From assembly GCA_038239345.1 (NCBI GenBank), contig JBBSEX010000037.1, forward strand, positions 1 through 28,534: 28,534 bases of DNA, written 5' to 3'. Below are positions 7,851 through 15,497 of the stretch, piece by piece. The position numbers and the translations under genes were made by a program. Source of the stretch: JBBSEX01 sp038239345. GTDB taxonomy: Bacteria > Acidobacteriota > Terriglobia > Bryobacterales > Bryobacteraceae. Under the pieces are notes generated by a model. The model saw only the letters and a list, made by a program, of their open reading frames with translations, was not told the DNA's origin and made no database searches. Within the stretch, counting starts at the first letter, position 1, and the number at the start of each line of letters is the position of its first letter.

Positions 7851-8759
7851 CTAGGAGCGAACAACGAAAGCATCAGCCGCCGCGAGCCACTGCTCGAAAG
7901 CCGGCAGGCTCGGTGCAGCGGAATCGCCGGTCTCCGCACTTCCCTTAGTCCAGTAGTCAATCACTCTCTCCGACCGGAGTTCGCGACGGGCCGCAATCCG
8001 GACACGTTCTAGCCCCTGGTCACGAACTGCTTCGCCGAACGAGTGAGTATCAATCCATTGCAGGAGTTGTTCCCAGAACCATTGAGGATCAGAGCATGGG
8101 CGCGGTCGTAGCGCTACGACATGTTCCATGAACCCGTGGCACTTCGCGTCAAGCGCGGCCCGCACTACTGAGGGGACCTCGCGCGCGGCTTGGACCAATG
8201 ATCGCACCCAGAATGAAAATGCTTCCCATTCGACGTACAGTTGAGCAATTGACGTGAGGGATGAAGTAGCTATGGAGCCTGCCTCGATCGCAGCTCGCCA
8301 CTCCTCGAACCCCGGATAACGGGCGGGCTTTTGAGCGCGCCATTCGTCATCCATCTGGGTCCAATACTCCCAAGCGCGCTCAGATACCGGGAGCCTTCCG
8401 CAATAGTAGCGCAGAGCTTGAATCCAACCGCCGTGCGCGGCTTCTGCAAAGAAATGATGGTCGACCCATTCGTTCAAATCCAACCAAATGGATTCCGATC
8501 CTCCAGCAGTTCGGCGACTCTGAAGAAACGCGGGACAGCGTTCCTCAATCGCGGCGACAAGCCACGCAGGCAGGGCTCGCTCAGCATCGACAATAGCGCG
8601 TACCCAAAGGCTAAATGACCTCCACGAAGCCATGCGCTCACATGCGGAGGCTAGCTCGCGCCAAGGCACTTTAAGAGCCTGATCGCGCATGTCGCGGTGA
8701 AGGGCAAGGGCGCCGATTGGGGCGTCCGATTCAGGACGCGTCTCACTGGGTCCGTTCAT
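7851..8759 (-). CDS. Protein of unknown function built from two tandem ~125-residue repeats
   Basis: I do not recognise the family. The 302-residue product consists of two homologous halves: residues ~35-160 and ~168-297. Matching landmarks are FSLWVRAIVDAERALPAWLVAAIEERCPAFL versus FSFWVRSLVQAAREVPSVVRAALDAKCHGF (each shown only in part of its repeat), WLDLNEWVDHHFFAEA versus WEQLLQWIDTHSFGEA, SERAWEYWT versus SERVIDYWT, and FEEWRAAIEA versus FEQWLAAADA. The composition is unusually rich in Trp and acidic residues, with no signal peptide or membrane segment, so a soluble helical protein is expected. ATG 8759 is chosen; a TTG at 8783 would add eight residues, and neither has a strong ribosome binding site. 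The stop lies 7 bases from the stop of the convergent gene. Confidence 0.7.
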   Translation of the reverse strand: MNGPSETRPESDAPIGALALHRDMRDQALKVPWRELASACERMASWRSFSLWVRAIVDAERALPAWLVAAIEERCPAFLQSRRTAGGSESIWLDLNEWVDHHFFAEAAHGGWIQALRYYCGRLPVSERAWEYWTQMDDEWRAQKPARYPGFEEWRAAIEAGSIATSSLTSIAQLYVEWEAFSFWVRSLVQAAREVPSVVRAALDAKCHGFMEHVVALRPRPCSDPQWFWEQLLQWIDTHSFGEAVRDQGLERVRIAARRELRSERVIDYWTKGSAETGDSAAPSLPAFEQWLAAADAFVVRS

Positions 8760-8862
8760 TCCCGGAATACTTTTAACGCTCAATTCAAACCGCTGAACGC
8801 CGCGGCCTCACGAACGAACGTGGGCCGCCTGCAGCGGATCTTCACACATCTGCACTAGTGAG

Positions 8863-8877
8863 GTTCTAGCATAGAAC
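8863..8877. promoter_or_regulatory. 15-bp dyad, candidate operator
   Basis: GTTCTA (8863-8868) and TAGAAC (8872-8877) are perfect inverted halves around GCA. The site lies in the 350-base gap between the divergent genes at 7851-8759 (minus) and 9110-9631 (plus), where a regulator of either would bind. No other element is evident in that gap. Confidence 0.4.
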
Positions 8878-9109
8878 GCCCCAAGATCTTATGCAAGGCA
8901 ACTTCGCCAACCTGCTATTTCTGGGCCGAAATGATGGTTGCGTTGAGAATTTGCGGATGCGCGAAGGCCGGCTACATCGTGTGATTTCGAAAGGATTCCG
9001 CGCCCGCGCGAAGTCTCATTCGTACTTGTCGGCACCGCCATCACTACCTTACGATTTCCGCAGGGCTCGCATCCCTGCCTGCACGATCGTCACTCGGAGG
9101 TAACTCAAA

Positions 9110-9631
9110 ATGCGAATCTGGAATACGAAGGAAGCTGGTCAGGTGAAGGCTTGGGCGGCAATGAATTCTGACGAGCGAACACCCCTGGAGCAACTCGCCG
9201 CCGCACTTCGGCGGACGACGAAATCGGTGCAGGACTTTCTGAGGCGAGAACTTGGACCCGGGAAACTGCCCTGGCGGGAGAGGCCTCGTTGGACCCACAA
9301 CGTCGAGCGAAGCCCTGAGGCCGCTCGCAAGTTCGCACAGCGGCACCCGCCGCCCGATGAGAAGGACGAACAGGGGTTGTCCGTTTCGGACGTCGCCAGG
9401 GATCTTGGAATCTCACGGATGTCGGTTTACCGGCTAATCCAGCAGGGGATGCTGCGGCGCTTCAAAGGGCGCGTGGCGGAGTCCTCGTTTGAATCGCTGT
9501 TGCGTGACCATCCGGAGGCGGTGCCGTACCGACGCCTTAGCCGGGCGCAACAAGAGTGGCTTGTGCTGAACGGTTATCAAGATGAATCCCTTGTTGTGAA
9601 GCGTCCCAGTGTAGCCGGCCTGCTGAGGTGA
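9110..9631 (+). CDS. Small DNA-binding protein, paralogous to the SANT-like protein
   Basis: The 173-residue product starts with a SANT-like module (~2-50: IWNTKEAGQVKAW... ending SVQDFLRRELG), has a basic linker, and ends in an HTH module (~90-118: SVSDVARDLGISRMSVYRLIQ) followed by RVAESSFESLLRDHPE and a W..LNGYQ tail. The tail aligns without gaps over 37 residues with the protein at 6909-7844 (14 identities by eye), so the two share a common ancestor. ATG 9110 is supported by GGAGG at 9096-9100. A site-specific DNA-binding role is well supported; whether it acts as repressor, activator or recombination factor is not shown by the sequence. Confidence 0.75.
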   Translation: MRIWNTKEAGQVKAWAAMNSDERTPLEQLAAALRRTTKSVQDFLRRELGPGKLPWRERPRWTHNVERSPEAARKFAQRHPPPDEKDEQGLSVSDVARDLGISRMSVYRLIQQGMLRRFKGRVAESSFESLLRDHPEAVPYRRLSRAQQEWLVLNGYQDESLVVKRPSVAGLLR

Positions 9632-9765
9632 TGTGAACTGCCTTGAGTGGGCAAGTCTGGATGGGGTCGTGAGGCCAAGGTATTCGGATCCTGGTGAGGG
9701 CTAAGATGGGTTGCGGTTCAAATCGTTAAGCAGGAGCTATCGTCCTCAAATGCCTGAATAGGACC

Positions 9766-9779
9766 CTCACGTGGGTGAG
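9766..9779. terminator. Short hairpin in the convergent gap
   Basis: CTCAC (9766-9770) and GTGAG (9775-9779) form a 5-bp stem with a four-base loop between the converging genes ending at 9631 and 9830. No T run follows, so this is a weak terminator call. Nothing else is seen between 9632 and 9829. Confidence 0.2.
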
Positions 9780-9829
9780 TTGCCGCAGATGGGCCGGATG
9801 CTCTATGTGAGATCAGTCAATCCACGCAG

Positions 9830-10624
9830 CTACGGCTTAGGCCGTTGTTCGTCGCACTTGTCAGCCCGAATTTTAAGCGTTGCCTTTTCCTCGCGCAGGA
9901 CTCGCACTTCGTCGGCAGCTGTTTTGTAGAGGTTCTGAAACTTTCGTTCACCCGATGACCCAGCTACCTGTTTTGCGAGCTCGCCCCGTTGAGCACTCAG
10001 ATCCTGGATGGTGCTGAGTAGAACTTTTTGCTGGTCCGCCGATAGCGCGGTCAGATTTCGCAGGCTCGCCTCCGCCGCCTCGGCGCGAGACTGGGCCTTG
10101 CCGAGTTCAGTTTGAAGGGCTTCATTTGCCTTCTCCTCTGAAACATATTGTTCTCTGAGAACCTTTAAATCGGCTTCGGCATTTTTCCAATGTTCTTCAT
10201 AGCTTGAAGTGAGCTTCGTATAGTAGAAGGCTAGGGCGATGATGATTAGGGCAGCTCCGCCAAGGATGTTTCCCCAAGAGAATAGTTCTGAGAAGCGTGT
10301 TCGCTGTATAGTCTTGCCTTCTTCTATGACTGGAGCCGTCTGAGAGTGCGAAGGCATCTGAAACAGTGGAGTTTTGTAAAGTTTCCAGAACCCGGCGATC
10401 AATCCAAGTTCTCTTTGGTGAGACTGATGCATTTGCTCGATGAGCCTCTCTTGAAGCTTCACGGTAACCGCCGCAGCCAATCCTGACTGCGCGGCACTTA
10501 GGCGTTCATCGCTGCCGCCGAAATGTCGATTGAGCGTTGGATCATTCAGAACTTCGGAAAGTGTGTCTCGAATTGGCTCGGAGAGCTGCGCTCTAACATT
10601 CGCGGGAATTGTGATGTCGCCCAT
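9830..10624 (-). CDS. Single-pass membrane protein with C-terminal coiled coil
   Basis: I do not recognise a family. The 264-residue product has a soluble N-terminal region (~1-90) with helical character, one transmembrane segment at ~118-135 (NILGGAALIIIALAFYY), then a long heptad-rich region (~140-255, high in Glu, Ala, Gln, Lys) typical of a coiled coil. This suggests an anchored protein whose coiled coil mediates oligomerisation. ATG 10624 is selected because GGAGGG lies six bases upstream on the minus strand; an in-frame codon at 10645 would add seven residues without such a site. It is transcribed alone, separated from the next minus-strand gene by about 200 bases that show no recognisable element. 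Confidence 0.7.
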   Translation of the reverse strand: MGDITIPANVRAQLSEPIRDTLSEVLNDPTLNRHFGGSDERLSAAQSGLAAAVTVKLQERLIEQMHQSHQRELGLIAGFWKLYKTPLFQMPSHSQTAPVIEEGKTIQRTRFSELFSWGNILGGAALIIIALAFYYTKLTSSYEEHWKNAEADLKVLREQYVSEEKANEALQTELGKAQSRAEAAEASLRNLTALSADQQKVLLSTIQDLSAQRGELAKQVAGSSGERKFQNLYKTAADEVRVLREEKATLKIRADKCDEQRPKP

Positions 10625-10832
10625 AAAAAGCCCTCCGAAAGTCACCGCCGAAGTCCCATCGTATCAAAGCGAGCCGAGAATTAGCGCTTCCAGCGACGAG
10701 CGCGCGGTTCCGACGAAGGGCCAGAAGTTCTGTCTAGTCCTGCTCAGTCCTTTCAGGCGACCGCGAAGCAGTACTGGAGCGCGCTTCGCACCCTGGCCCG
10801 GGAAGAGCAGTCGACTGAATCGAGGACTCACC

Positions 10833-11801
10833 TCAACCGGCCAAATGTCGGAATTCCGGTATCAACTTGAAAGGTTGCCGAAGAGAGCTTATATCCTCTC
10901 CTCTCTGGTCGATTCGATCCGGCATCAGGTTGCCGAGCGGAGCGGTCATTTGAAGGTGCCGGACGCGGCTTGGTTCAATCGACATTAGCCTGCAGCAAGT
11001 TGCGTCAGCGGCGACGGGGTCGTCGGCGAACACAAGGCAGCCGAGATGGCGCTGGGGACCGCTAAGAGGTCCATTCCCTTCCATGGCTTCGATTCCGTCA
11101 GCGATCACGTAGTGCACTGGAATGGTTGCCGCCAGTTCCGCGATGGAGTTGTCGATGCCCTCCCAGTGGAGGACGTTCTTCGGCCAGCCGTATACGTTCC
11201 CTGGGACGCAGCCGAACAGGTTCTTGAGGCTGAGCGTTACTCCGGCCCAATGGTGGGTCTTGATCTTCGGCATCGAAATGACGACGTCGGCCGCAAGCAC
11301 GCTTTCGGGCAGCCACAGTTCCTTAAAGGACGTGAAGCCACCCCGAGGCTTGACGGGATGAACCGCATCGAAGTTGAGATCGACAAAGCGGACGCGCCCG
11401 ACTTCGGCAAGCTGGCGTTTCAGGCCGCTCTCCTCAACCAGCATCTCGGAATCGCGAACGTGGCCCGGACCGTCCGCGACAATTACTTCTGCCGCGCCAC
11501 GACGGAACAACGAATCTGCGGTTGCGGCGATCACGCGCGGATGTGTGTTGATCGTTGCCTTCGGAGAGTATTCGACCAGATTCGATTTCAGGAGCACGCG
11601 CTTGCCTCGGACCGCTGGGGCGAGGAGGCGCATGCCGTCTTCAATCACCTGGTGGCATACATCGTAGCTGCCGCATTTGAGAATGGTGACGACCGATTTC
11701 GTCGCACGGTGAGGCAGATCCGGCCGCGGCCACAGGCGGGCACCGACGGCAGCGCCCGTGATTCCGATTACGGCACCCTCAAACATTCTTCGTCGGTTCA
11801 T
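10833..11801 (-). CDS. DUF362-domain protein with Tat-type signal
   Basis: The 322-residue product starts with NRRRMFEGAVIGITGAAVGA, a twin-arginine-type export signal, which fits export of a folded, possibly cofactor-bearing protein. The mature part carries DUF362 landmarks: a KSNLV strand near residue 72, IVADGPG, and MPKIKTHHWAGVTLSLKNLFG (given here as two overlapping motif blocks, MPKIKTH and LSLKNLFG). DUF362 proteins often accompany iron-sulfur domains, but no ferredoxin Cys cluster is seen in this one. The start codon overlaps the stop of the upstream cyclase-like gene by 4 bases, so the two are translationally coupled. Biochemical role is not established for the family. Confidence 0.85.
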   Translation of the reverse strand: MNRRRMFEGAVIGITGAAVGARLWPRPDLPHRATKSVVTILKCGSYDVCHQVIEDGMRLLAPAVRGKRVLLKSNLVEYSPKATINTHPRVIAATADSLFRRGAAEVIVADGPGHVRDSEMLVEESGLKRQLAEVGRVRFVDLNFDAVHPVKPRGGFTSFKELWLPESVLAADVVISMPKIKTHHWAGVTLSLKNLFGCVPGNVYGWPKNVLHWEGIDNSIAELAATIPVHYVIADGIEAMEGNGPLSGPQRHLGCLVFADDPVAADATCCRLMSIEPSRVRHLQMTAPLGNLMPDRIDQRGEDISSLRQPFKLIPEFRHLAG

Positions 11802-12652
11802 TGCTGCCCTCCAAAGAAAGGAAATCGCTGAGGCTCGGAGGCTATCGCTGCCAGGGCCAGCGTAACGAGTGGAATTGACGAAGTCCTTGTGAGTGCCAAT
11901 CGATAGTGAAGCCGGCCTGCGACCTGTTGCGCACGCCCGTCATTCCAGACCTGGAGCGCAAGGGCTGCCCAGGCTAGGGAATACAAAGAATCCGTGGCGA
12001 TCACGCGATCAGATAAATAGGACAACGATTCTGCAATGATGGGCAACTCTCGACTGACAGAGCGGCGGAGCGCGAGCAGGGCCATGGCGGTGAAGTCCGG
12101 ATGCGGGTCGAGCGGGACTCCGAACACCTCGGAGTTGCCGGCGTTCCAACCGCCTTGCGGACAAGCGCGATCCAAGAGCATTGCTTCAGCGGTGGCGATG
12201 CGCGCCGAGTCGCGATGCCACGCGCGATGAGCAAGAATCACCATCGCTGTCGGCGCGACCCAACTCACTGTGCCTTCGACCCACGGCCATCCGGTCTTGT
12301 TCGTGTCGAAGCGAACCTGCCGATCGAAGTAGTGGAACTTCCACTTCCACAGCCAGTGATTCTCGACACCTGCCATCGAGTCGAGCCATGTGAACGCGCG
12401 CGAGACTGCAGCTGGCATGTGAGTGTCGGTCGCGACTGACCTCAACGCCATCAACGCAAGTGCGGTGTGGAAGCAGTTTTCCGGACCAGGATCTGCGCCG
12501 AATGACCAGGCGCCCGAGCGACGTTGCGATTGGAGTATGTTTTCGGGCCGCCGGACCCGTTCCCGGCACGCCATCATCTGGAGCGATCGCGATTCCGTGT
12601 CCCCAGCCTCCGTGAGACATAGATAGTCGATGATGGCGTCGACGGAGGGCAC
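11798..12652 (-). CDS. Terpene-cyclase/prenyltransferase-fold (alpha/alpha toroid) protein
   Basis: The 284-residue product shows the repeated helix-hairpin pattern of squalene-cyclase and prenyltransferase beta-subunit folds, including QW-like motifs (SGAWSFG followed by CFHTALALMAL, and PQGGWNAG followed by DFTAMALLAL). It is shorter than true cyclases (~600 residues) and lacks a DxDD catalytic motif, so a binding or accessory function of the toroid fold is more likely than cyclisation. The start is GTG at 12652; no ATG lies upstream in frame. It overlaps the DUF362 gene by 4 bases, which makes these two a unit. Function of the pair is unknown. Confidence 0.7.
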   Translation of the reverse strand: MPSVDAIIDYLCLTEAGDTESRSLQMMACRERVRRPENILQSQRRSGAWSFGADPGPENCFHTALALMALRSVATDTHMPAAVSRAFTWLDSMAGVENHWLWKWKFHYFDRQVRFDTNKTGWPWVEGTVSWVAPTAMVILAHRAWHRDSARIATAEAMLLDRACPQGGWNAGNSEVFGVPLDPHPDFTAMALLALRRSVSRELPIIAESLSYLSDRVIATDSLYSLAWAALALQVWNDGRAQQVAGRLHYRLALTRTSSIPLVTLALAAIASEPQRFPFFGGQQ

Positions 12653-12701
12653 AGGATATTTTAACCGCGAAGATGGCTGAACTACGATCTTTCGGCTAAA
12701 G

Positions 12702-13020
12702 CGCCGCGCGATGTCCTTCTCAAGTCAGGAAGCGCGCGATGACCGCCTGTACAGGCGATGATTCCTCGCGCGATGTCCCACTTGCTCACCTTCGCGGGAT
12801 GTCGCGTGTGCACCGTGCGCAATTTTGGCGGGATGTCCGCCTTGTCTAACTTTGCGGGATGTCCGTTGCGTACAGGCGCGATTCTTGCGCGATGTCCATC
12901 GTGTTCAGATTCACGGAATGTCCCCGTGTGTACAGCCCAACATTCTTGCGCGATGTCCTGCTGTCCAATTGTGCGCGATGTCCGCGGTGCGCACTTCTTA
13001 TTTAAGAGCGTGATGTCCGG
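12702..13020. repeat. Array of eleven GATGTCC-cored repeats with alternating spacing
   Basis: Cores begin at 12710, 12738 (GATGACC), 12772, 12798 (GATGTCG), 12832, 12858, 12891, 12917 (AATGTCC), 12952, 12977 and 13012. Most are preceded by GCG or GCGC/GCGG. Intervals alternate 28, 34, 26, 34, 26, 33, 26, 35, 25, 35, so two kinds of spacer alternate and the higher-order unit is about 60 bases. Long spacers tend to contain a TGYRCA-type motif and end in ATTCTTGCGC; short spacers tend to contain YTTGTYYAAYTTTGCG. The array fills the 471-base gap between the divergent cyclase-like gene and the T4SS operon. No terminator or clear promoter was found in the remainder (13021-13123). Confidence 0.85.
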
Positions 13021-13123
13021 GCGGTCTGACGGAAGGCGACGCGTCGCATCAGTCACTACTTGCCGCCCTGGTACATCACCAGTGGATTTGCGCTGGCTCG
13101 AATTAACCATACGCTGATCGTGG

Positions 13124-14062
13124 ATGACATTCAATACCCAAGATGACGTCGCCCGTGGATTGCGTGAGGCCGGCTACGCTACTGACCCTGTCCTGGTGCA
13201 GATCATGTGGCTCGCGACGCGGATGCAGAAACCGATTCTGCTTGAGGGTCCGCCGGGCACGGGCAAGACATACCTCGCGCAAGCACTTGCCGCAGCCGCT
13301 CAGACGGACCTTATTCGGCTGCAATGCTTTGAAGGGATCACGGAGAGGCAGGCGATCGGCTCCTTCGATGAAGCATTGCAGCGTCTGTATCTCGAAACCC
13401 AAGTGCACGTCGTTGATCGCGAATGGGACAAGCTGCGTTCGAGCCTTCATACGTTGGATTTCTTCACACACGGTCCCCTGCTACAGGCAGTATTACAGCC
13501 TAAGCCCATCGTCTTGCTGATCGACGAGCTCGACAAGGTGGACCAGAAGTTCGAGGCGCTGCTGCTGGAGATTCTATCGGACTGGCAGATCACGATACCA
13601 AAGCTTGGGACGGTGAAGGCCAAGACGATCCCCTTTGTGGTCATGACTTCGAACCAGGAACGCCGGCTCGGCGATCCGCTCCGAAGGCGCAGCCTATACA
13701 AGCGTATCGAGCACCCGGATGTTCGAAAAGAAGTTGAGATCCTCGATATCCGGACGGTCGATGCGCCGATGGAACTGAAGGCCCAGGCCGTCGGATTAGC
13801 GCAGGCTTTGCGCGGCTACAATCTGGTGAAGCCGCCATCGATCGATGAGATTGTTCAGTTCGTTCGCGCCCTGCAACTGCTCGGCGAAGTTGAGATTCGA
13901 CCGGAGATGCGCGACGTCCTGATGCCATTCCTCGCGAAAACGGAAGAGGACGTGAAGCGGCTGCTGTTGAAAGACGGATTCAGGAGTCTGGTGGCGACGG
14001 CGTTGAAGTACCGGGATGAGGCGTTGGCGGCGATGCGCGTCAAGGACGGAGAGGCAGCTTGA
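13124..14062 (+). CDS. MoxR-type AAA+ ATPase, first gene of the T4SS operon
   Basis: The 312-residue product is a MoxR/CbbQ-like AAA+ ATPase: Walker A GPPGTGKT (42-49), Walker B IVLLIDELDK (129-138), sensor-1 VMTSNQ (173-178) and an arginine-rich RRRSLYKRIEHP that supplies the arginine finger. MoxR ATPases form hexamers that remodel partner proteins, usually with a VWA-domain partner. No VWA gene is present; instead it overlaps the lytic transglycosylase gene by 4 bases, tying it to assembly of the secretion system. ATG 13124 has only a weak ribosome binding site. Confidence 0.85.
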   Translation: MTFNTQDDVARGLREAGYATDPVLVQIMWLATRMQKPILLEGPPGTGKTYLAQALAAAAQTDLIRLQCFEGITERQAIGSFDEALQRLYLETQVHVVDREWDKLRSSLHTLDFFTHGPLLQAVLQPKPIVLLIDELDKVDQKFEALLLEILSDWQITIPKLGTVKAKTIPFVVMTSNQERRLGDPLRRRSLYKRIEHPDVRKEVEILDIRTVDAPMELKAQAVGLAQALRGYNLVKPPSIDEIVQFVRALQLLGEVEIRPEMRDVLMPFLAKTEEDVKRLLLKDGFRSLVATALKYRDEALAAMRVKDGEAA

Positions 14063-14532
14063 AGACGCTGCTCACCTTCGCGCTTGTCAGTGGTCTCGGT
14101 CTGGCCCAGTCGCCGGAAGTACGCCGGTGGGCCGACCACTGGGCCACCGAGTTTGGAGTTGAGCGGGAGCTGGTATACGCGGTCATCGAGGTGGAATCCG
14201 CCGGAAATCCTAGCGCGATATCGAGCGCCGGCGCGGTCGGTGTGATGCAACTGATGCCCGCGACTGCGGCTGTTTTCCGAGTGAGGAACCGATTCGACGT
14301 TGAGGACAATGTTCGAGCTGGCGTCGCCTACCTCGCCCGATTGCGGGATGCTTGCGGCGGCGACCGGCGCCTGATCATGGCCAGCTACATCGCCGGTCAG
14401 AATCTGGTGCTAAGGTCTGGCCTGAATGTTGCATATTCCAAGGAAGTTCACGACTACGTTGCACGCGTCGCATACCTGTATCGCCGAAATCGTTGGGAGA
14501 CGTTGCTACGAGAAGGAGCACAGACGAAATGA
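14059..14532 (+). CDS. Lytic transglycosylase, VirB1-like
   Basis: This 157-residue SLT-type transglycosylase begins with a short signal peptide (MKTLLTFALVSGLGLAQ). The catalytic Glu is E46 within IEVESAGNPSA, followed by the family motif GAVGVMQLMP and a later SYIAGQN. Such enzymes cut peptidoglycan glycan strands in the periplasm so that the secretion channel can pass. The start is TTG at 14059, overlapping the MoxR stop (TTGA) and preceded by GGAGAGG. It is shorter than typical VirB1 (~240) because it lacks a C-terminal extension. Confidence 0.9.
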   Translation: MKTLLTFALVSGLGLAQSPEVRRWADHWATEFGVERELVYAVIEVESAGNPSAISSAGAVGVMQLMPATAAVFRVRNRFDVEDNVRAGVAYLARLRDACGGDRRLIMASYIAGQNLVLRSGLNVAYSKEVHDYVARVAYLYRRNRWETLLREGAQTK

Positions 14533-15497
14533 GACTCTTCGCATTGCTGGCAGGGGCGTCGCTGTCTTGGGCGCAGACACAGATCAAGCCGGTGGTCACC
14601 CAACGCACCGTGAATGAGCAGGTAAACGTCGTGAGGCTGGCCCCGCGCTTTACGACAGCCATCCTATTGCCAGAGGCGGTCAGCTCTGTCGTGATTGGTG
14701 ATCCTTCCAATTTCCTTGCGGAGCACTCCGACAAAGAACCAGCCTTGGTGTTGGTAAAGCCGGTCACAGAAGAGATTGCCGAATCGAATCTTCTGGTGAC
14801 GACTGTATCGGGTCGGCACTTGAGCTTTCTGCTCCGGAGCGAGGGCCCGACAGCGCGGCCGCCCGTGGACTTCGTCCTGAGCTACCGGCCCACAAGATCA
14901 TTTCTGGTCGAGGAGAGCGGCACAGGCGCACTGGAAGTAGCGGGAACCGCGAAGATTGCACCCGTGTCACTGCCGGCGACAAAACTTGAGCCGCTGATCG
15001 AGCGGCTAAACCGGGATCCACTGGCGATGCTGCTGGAGCGGCAGCAAAGGTCCAGTCTCCCGGTGCTATACGGGACGCGAACGAAGACGCCAGATGGGAA
15101 GGGTGATCGCGTGAAGGGCGGTATCTCGGAGGTGGTTGATCAGGGCAGCCAAGTGGTCGTTCTGTTCTCAGTGGTGAATCCGCAGGCGCACGCGGTGGAA
15201 ATCCTGCCTCCGCAGATTCAGTTGGCCGGCCAGGTGAAGAAAGGATTCCCCGTCAAGCATGGTCGTTGGGGCACCAGCGAGCAACTCGCGGTCACCGAGT
15301 TCCGATTGGCTCGACGGCGAATTGGTCCGGGTGAGCGCACGGATGGGGTTGTTGTCTTCGCGCGGCCCAGCTTCAAGCAGTCGAATGAAACGCTTTTTCT
15401 ACAAATCGCGGAGAGCGGCGCGGTAGATCGGCCTGCGCTCGCTCCCATCGGATTTGGAGTTTCGGCAGTGAAGAAGGAGAGCAGTCATGGCAAGTGA
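14529..15497 (+). CDS. virB9: VirB9/TrbG-like outer-membrane core-complex subunit
   Basis: The 322-residue product has a signal peptide (MRLFALLAGASLSWAQ) and the N-terminal VirB9 fold: APRFTTAILLPEAVSSVVIGD, then a lysine-proline strand (LVKPV) and ESNLLVTTVSGRHLSFLL (motifs quoted in short blocks). VirB9 forms the outer ring of the core complex with VirB7 and the VirB10 C-terminus. The C-terminal half also has beta-rich character and resembles the CagX/TrbG C-domain less clearly. ATG 14529 overlaps the previous stop (ATGA) with AAGGAG at 14513-14518. No VirB7 lipoprotein is seen. It overlaps the VirB10 gene by 11 bases. Confidence 0.8.
   Translation: MRLFALLAGASLSWAQTQIKPVVTQRTVNEQVNVVRLAPRFTTAILLPEAVSSVVIGDPSNFLAEHSDKEPALVLVKPVTEEIAESNLLVTTVSGRHLSFLLRSEGPTARPPVDFVLSYRPTRSFLVEESGTGALEVAGTAKIAPVSLPATKLEPLIERLNRDPLAMLLERQQRSSLPVLYGTRTKTPDGKGDRVKGGISEVVDQGSQVVVLFSVVNPQAHAVEILPPQIQLAGQVKKGFPVKHGRWGTSEQLAVTEFRLARRRIGPGERTDGVVVFARPSFKQSNETLFLQIAESGAVDRPALAPIGFGVSAVKKESSHGK

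Noticed and set aside
6671..8952. 15-base identical segment TTGCGTTGAGAATTT at 6671-6685 and 8938-8952
   Set aside because: One 15-base match is expected by chance at appreciable frequency in a window of this size, and the flanks do not extend it.
11046..11831. 261-codon plus-strand frame
   Set aside because: It is antisense to the DUF362 gene, whose family motifs are clear; the frame is a GC-driven shadow.
11798..12652. Genuine squalene/hopene cyclase
   Set aside because: The protein is less than half the usual length and has no DxDD acid motif; only the toroid fold is supported.
12702..13020. CRISPR array
   Set aside because: The conserved core is only about 7-11 bases, intervals alternate in two classes and the spacers resemble each other; no cas genes are present.
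12682..13134. Minus-strand 150-codon frame (and plus-strand 119-codon frame 12758-13117) over the repeat array
   Set aside because: Both frames stay open because the 60-base period is a multiple of three and the repeat lacks stops; neither has a ribosome binding site, and the minus frame would overlap the start of the MoxR-type gene. Coding cannot be excluded but is not supported.
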